Part shown: piece by piece, positions 52,434 to 54,315 of the stretch
How the letters are laid out: each line of letters begins with the position of its first letter
Position numbering within the stretch: the first letter of the stretch is position 1
NCBI GenBank assembly: GCA_022509225.1
Contig: JAFLTM010000006.1
Location: forward strand, 1-54,315
DNA: 54,315 bases
Direction: 5' to 3'
Source: Muribaculaceae bacterium
Lineage (GTDB): Bacteria > Bacteroidota > Bacteroidia > Bacteroidales > Muribaculaceae
Position numbers and translations under genes: made by a program
The notes under the pieces: model-generated
Database searches by the model: none
Told to the model about the DNA's origin: nothing
What the model saw: only the letters and a program-made list of their open reading frames with translations

Positions 52434-53378
52434 TTAAATCTTGACAATGAAACAACCGCAAGAATACCCTCCCCCAAACACCATTAGTGCAATGATGTCT
52501 CCCTTTTTTAATTCACCTTTATGTTGTGATAAAACAAGGGGTGCTGAAGCAGAGCCGGTGTTTCCTAAAGTCTCGATATTGTTGATAAATTCATCTAATG
52601 GTTTTTCAAGCTGATGAGCAACCTGAAGCACGATTCTCTTGTTTGCCTGGTGGCATATAAATTTTGTTATGTCATCTTTGGTCAGGCCTGTGTGAGAAAG
52701 AGCGTTGTTTAGGGCGTAGATCATATAGCGGCACGCGTTTATAAATACATCCCTGCCGTCGGGCATAGAAATTCCGTCTTCGCCGGGTCTTAGCTTTACA
52801 CCCCCGGGACCTTTGCCAACGTTGCCGAGTCCTTCGGTGAAAATATCCAGGATCTCAATGTCTGAGTCCGCCTCTTTTTCTTTGCTGAGAAAGAAAGCCA
52901 CTGCGGCATCACCCCATAGGTGGCCGCTTTTGGGATCTTTTTCATTGCTGTAATAAGTGTTGTGTTCACTGCATATAACGAGGGCCCTCTTTGCTTTCCC
53001 CATCGCAAAATAACCCTCAACGATTTCAAGTCCATTAATAAAAGATGAACAAGCAGCGGAGGCATACACCACTTTTGCACCCTTGACATCATATTTTTGT
53101 TGCACCACATGGGCAGCGGTTGCAACACTGTCGAAAACAGCGTAATATGCGCCGACAATCAGATCCACGTCCTTAATGTCATAAGGAAGTTTTGCCATGG
53201 CATCCTCCACGGCATTGATAGCCATCGAGTCGCAGTTTTCATCTGCATCGGCTTTTGAACGTGTGGAGATACCGGTGCGTTGCAAAATCCATTCCGGTGT
53301 CAGACCATTTACTTTTTCGAAATATTCATTTGGCACACGTCCCGTGGGAACGTAATGGCCCATAGCGTTAATGTACAT
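52434..53378 (-). CDS. Beta-ketoacyl-ACP synthase III-like protein (FabH family)
   Basis: A 314-residue thiolase-fold protein. The FabH triad is intact: Cys in YASAACSSFINGL, His in FICHQANKR and Asn in ETLGNTGSASAPL. GLTPEWILQRTGISTR and FGGGYSCGCFIVKI match KAS III. It would start chains by condensing an acyl-CoA with malonyl-ACP. It is slightly diverged from canonical FabH (for example SMAINAVEDAM and YYAVFDSVAT) and sits directly downstream of a TetR regulator, so it may be a specialised synthase for branched or secondary lipids rather than the housekeeping enzyme. It is 9 bp after the TetR gene. Confidence 0.9.
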   Translation of the reverse strand: MYINAMGHYVPTGRVPNEYFEKVNGLTPEWILQRTGISTRSKADADENCDSMAINAVEDAMAKLPYDIKDVDLIVGAYYAVFDSVATAAHVVQQKYDVKGAKVVYASAACSSFINGLEIVEGYFAMGKAKRALVICSEHNTYYSNEKDPKSGHLWGDAAVAFFLSKEKEADSDIEILDIFTEGLGNVGKGPGGVKLRPGEDGISMPDGRDVFINACRYMIYALNNALSHTGLTKDDITKFICHQANKRIVLQVAHQLEKPLDEFINNIETLGNTGSASAPLVLSQHKGELKKGDIIALMVFGGGYSCGCFIVKI

Positions 53379-53387
53379 AGCTACCGT

Positions 53388-53996
53388 TTATGCAGTTAAA
53401 TCTTTATCTGTTTTTCTTGTTTTTAATCCGTCAAGAATCAGACGGGTGAAATATTTTTTCAACTGTTCTTGAGTGATTCCACCTTTAGAGAGATTGTCGC
53501 GGATATATGGCACATCAAGACCATGCAGCGCATGAGTCAAGACAATAGCTGTGTGGTTTAGATCGGGGATATCGAACATGCCTTGTTTCACACCCTCCAC
53601 AAGAATCTCTTTCAAAAGGTTGGCTTCCCTGTCGGTAATAAATTTCCGTGCACGGTCAACCTTTCTGACATCACGGAAGAAACCTGCCTTCAAAGAGCCG
53701 TTGCGTTCCACAATCTCGCTCATCGTGTCGAAGCGGCAATCGATATATTTTTGCAATTTGACTTCGGGAGGTTCAGACAAACTGACAATCTCCTGAAGTC
53801 GAGAAAGCAATTCGTTGGTTTCGCTTGCTATAACGGCATTGAAGATCTCCCTTTTGCTTTTGAAATAGGTGTAGATAGTGCGCCTGCCTTTTTCAGAAGC
53901 CGAAGCGATGTCATTCATAGTTGTGTTTTCAACACCTTTTCTTGCGAAAAGCTGCCGTGCAACTTCAATGAATTTATCTCTTGTTTTTGAAACCAT
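53388..53996 (-). CDS. TetR family transcriptional regulator
   Basis: A 202-residue regulator. The N-terminal HTH reads RDKFIEVARQLFARKG, then TTMNDIASASEKGRRTIYTYF, the TetR/AcrR signature. The C-terminal ligand domain (about 60-190) is helical without recognised ligand motifs. As the first gene of the operon with the FabH-like synthase and fabG, it likely controls fatty acid synthesis in response to an acyl-CoA or lipid (compare FabR/FapR-type control), but this is inference. A minus-strand TAAATTTG (54082-54075) could be its -7 box, though the nearest TTTG is 23 bp away. Confidence 0.93.
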   Translation of the reverse strand: MVSKTRDKFIEVARQLFARKGVENTTMNDIASASEKGRRTIYTYFKSKREIFNAVIASETNELLSRLQEIVSLSEPPEVKLQKYIDCRFDTMSEIVERNGSLKAGFFRDVRKVDRARKFITDREANLLKEILVEGVKQGMFDIPDLNHTAIVLTHALHGLDVPYIRDNLSKGGITQEQLKKYFTRLILDGLKTRKTDKDLTA

Positions 53997-54206
53997 CCGA
54001 AATTATGCAGATCTTTTAAAACAGTTTTTGCAAAGTTGAAAAGACCAACAATGCACACTTTTTTGAATTTTGAGCAAATTTAACAAATTTTTTTAGTATC
54101 TCTTTCAAAAAAGGATAAAAAAAGCATGGTATGGATAAAAATCCTATATGGAATTCCTTCACACTTGTATTAAGCCGGAGTACGAGTCTAAATAAATATC
54201 AGTGTT

Positions 54207-54237
54207 TTTGCATAGTTGGAAATTTTTATTAATTTTG
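54207..54237 (+). promoter_or_regulatory. Promoter of the tRNA-Cys gene
   Basis: TTTG (54207-54210), a 19-bp spacer and TAATTTTG (54230-54237) match both consensus boxes. The tRNA begins 26 bp after the -7 box. Confidence 0.75.
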
Positions 54238-54262
54238 CGTTCGCAAAGCTTAACAGCTTCAT

Positions 54263-54315
54263 GGTGCCATGTCCGAGTGGTTAGGTACCGGTCTGCAAAA
54301 CCGTTGACACCAGTT
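54263..54315 (+). tRNA. tRNA-Cys (GCA), 3' end outside the window
   Basis: The sequence starts GGTGCCA (acceptor arm), continues with a D-arm (GAGTGGTTAGG) and an anticodon loop CTGCAAA with anticodon GCA, then the ACCGT side of the anticodon stem and the start of the variable and T arms. The 5-bp anticodon stem has one C-U mismatch at its base. About 20 nt, including the T-loop and acceptor 3' side, lie beyond the window, so completeness cannot be checked. Confidence 0.8.

Noticed and set aside
52434-53378. FabH-like, FabG and TetR genes as an aryl polyene or flexirubin cluster
   Set aside because: No dehydratase, acyl carrier protein, ammonia-lyase or thioesterase genes are nearby; the genes downstream are ispD and recG.

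Overview
The window looks like a stretch of chromosome from an anaerobic member of the Bacteroidales (gut-type Bacteroidota; family not resolved). The reasons are the promoter style (TTTG, 19-21 bp, TAnnTTTG, seen in full upstream of several genes), mostly missing Shine-Dalgarno sequences, a DAHP synthase fused to chorismate mutase, a long-form IspG, a large pyruvate:ferredoxin oxidoreductase, DUF3467, and lipoprotein glycosidases.

Layout. 1-4.4 kb: end of a cyclophilin-like gene, a DHA2 drug-efflux MFS protein, a GH16 lipoprotein and FucO. 4.4-6.9 kb: an AT-rich accessory patch holding one intact AAA ATPase (DUF4143 type) with a duplicated palindrome at an apparently leaderless promoter, flanked by decayed or frameshifted genes. 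6.9-12.4 kb: a small membrane protein, three family-4-type glycosyltransferases and a GH20 hexosaminidase. 12.5-16.9 kb: class II aldolase and a minus-strand transport cluster (ion channel with an atypical filter, urea transporter, MFS carrier). 16.9-19.3 kb: a DUF3737 beta-helix protein and a MATE exporter. 19.3-26.8 kb: a tight minus-strand operon nadE-tsaC-sugar transferase-clc-fmt-menD, in which nadE carries an in-frame amber stop. 26.9-30.4 kb: RluA-type pseudouridine synthase, a PAP2-like membrane protein and ispG.

30.4-35.3 kb is the most informative region. An aromatic amino acid operon (pheA, aminotransferase, DAHP synthase/chorismate mutase, tyrA, then tcdA) is preceded by a 23-codon leader with nine consecutive Phe/Tyr codons and mutually exclusive antiterminator and terminator hairpins. 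This is a textbook-shaped ribosome-mediated attenuator for combined Phe and Tyr sensing.

35.3-42.7 kb: minus-strand housekeeping genes (cysS, DUF3467, lolD-like ATPase, an HMA-like small protein, an RsmF-like methyltransferase, a carboxypeptidase-regulatory-domain protein, an AlkZ-related protein, MsrAB). 42.8-54.3 kb: an EamA permease, then on the minus strand pyruvate:ferredoxin oxidoreductase (own promoter), a DbpA-like helicase, recG, ispD, fabG, a FabH-like synthase and a TetR regulator. The window ends inside a tRNA-Cys gene. I saw no CRISPR array, insertion sequence, rRNA or prophage.
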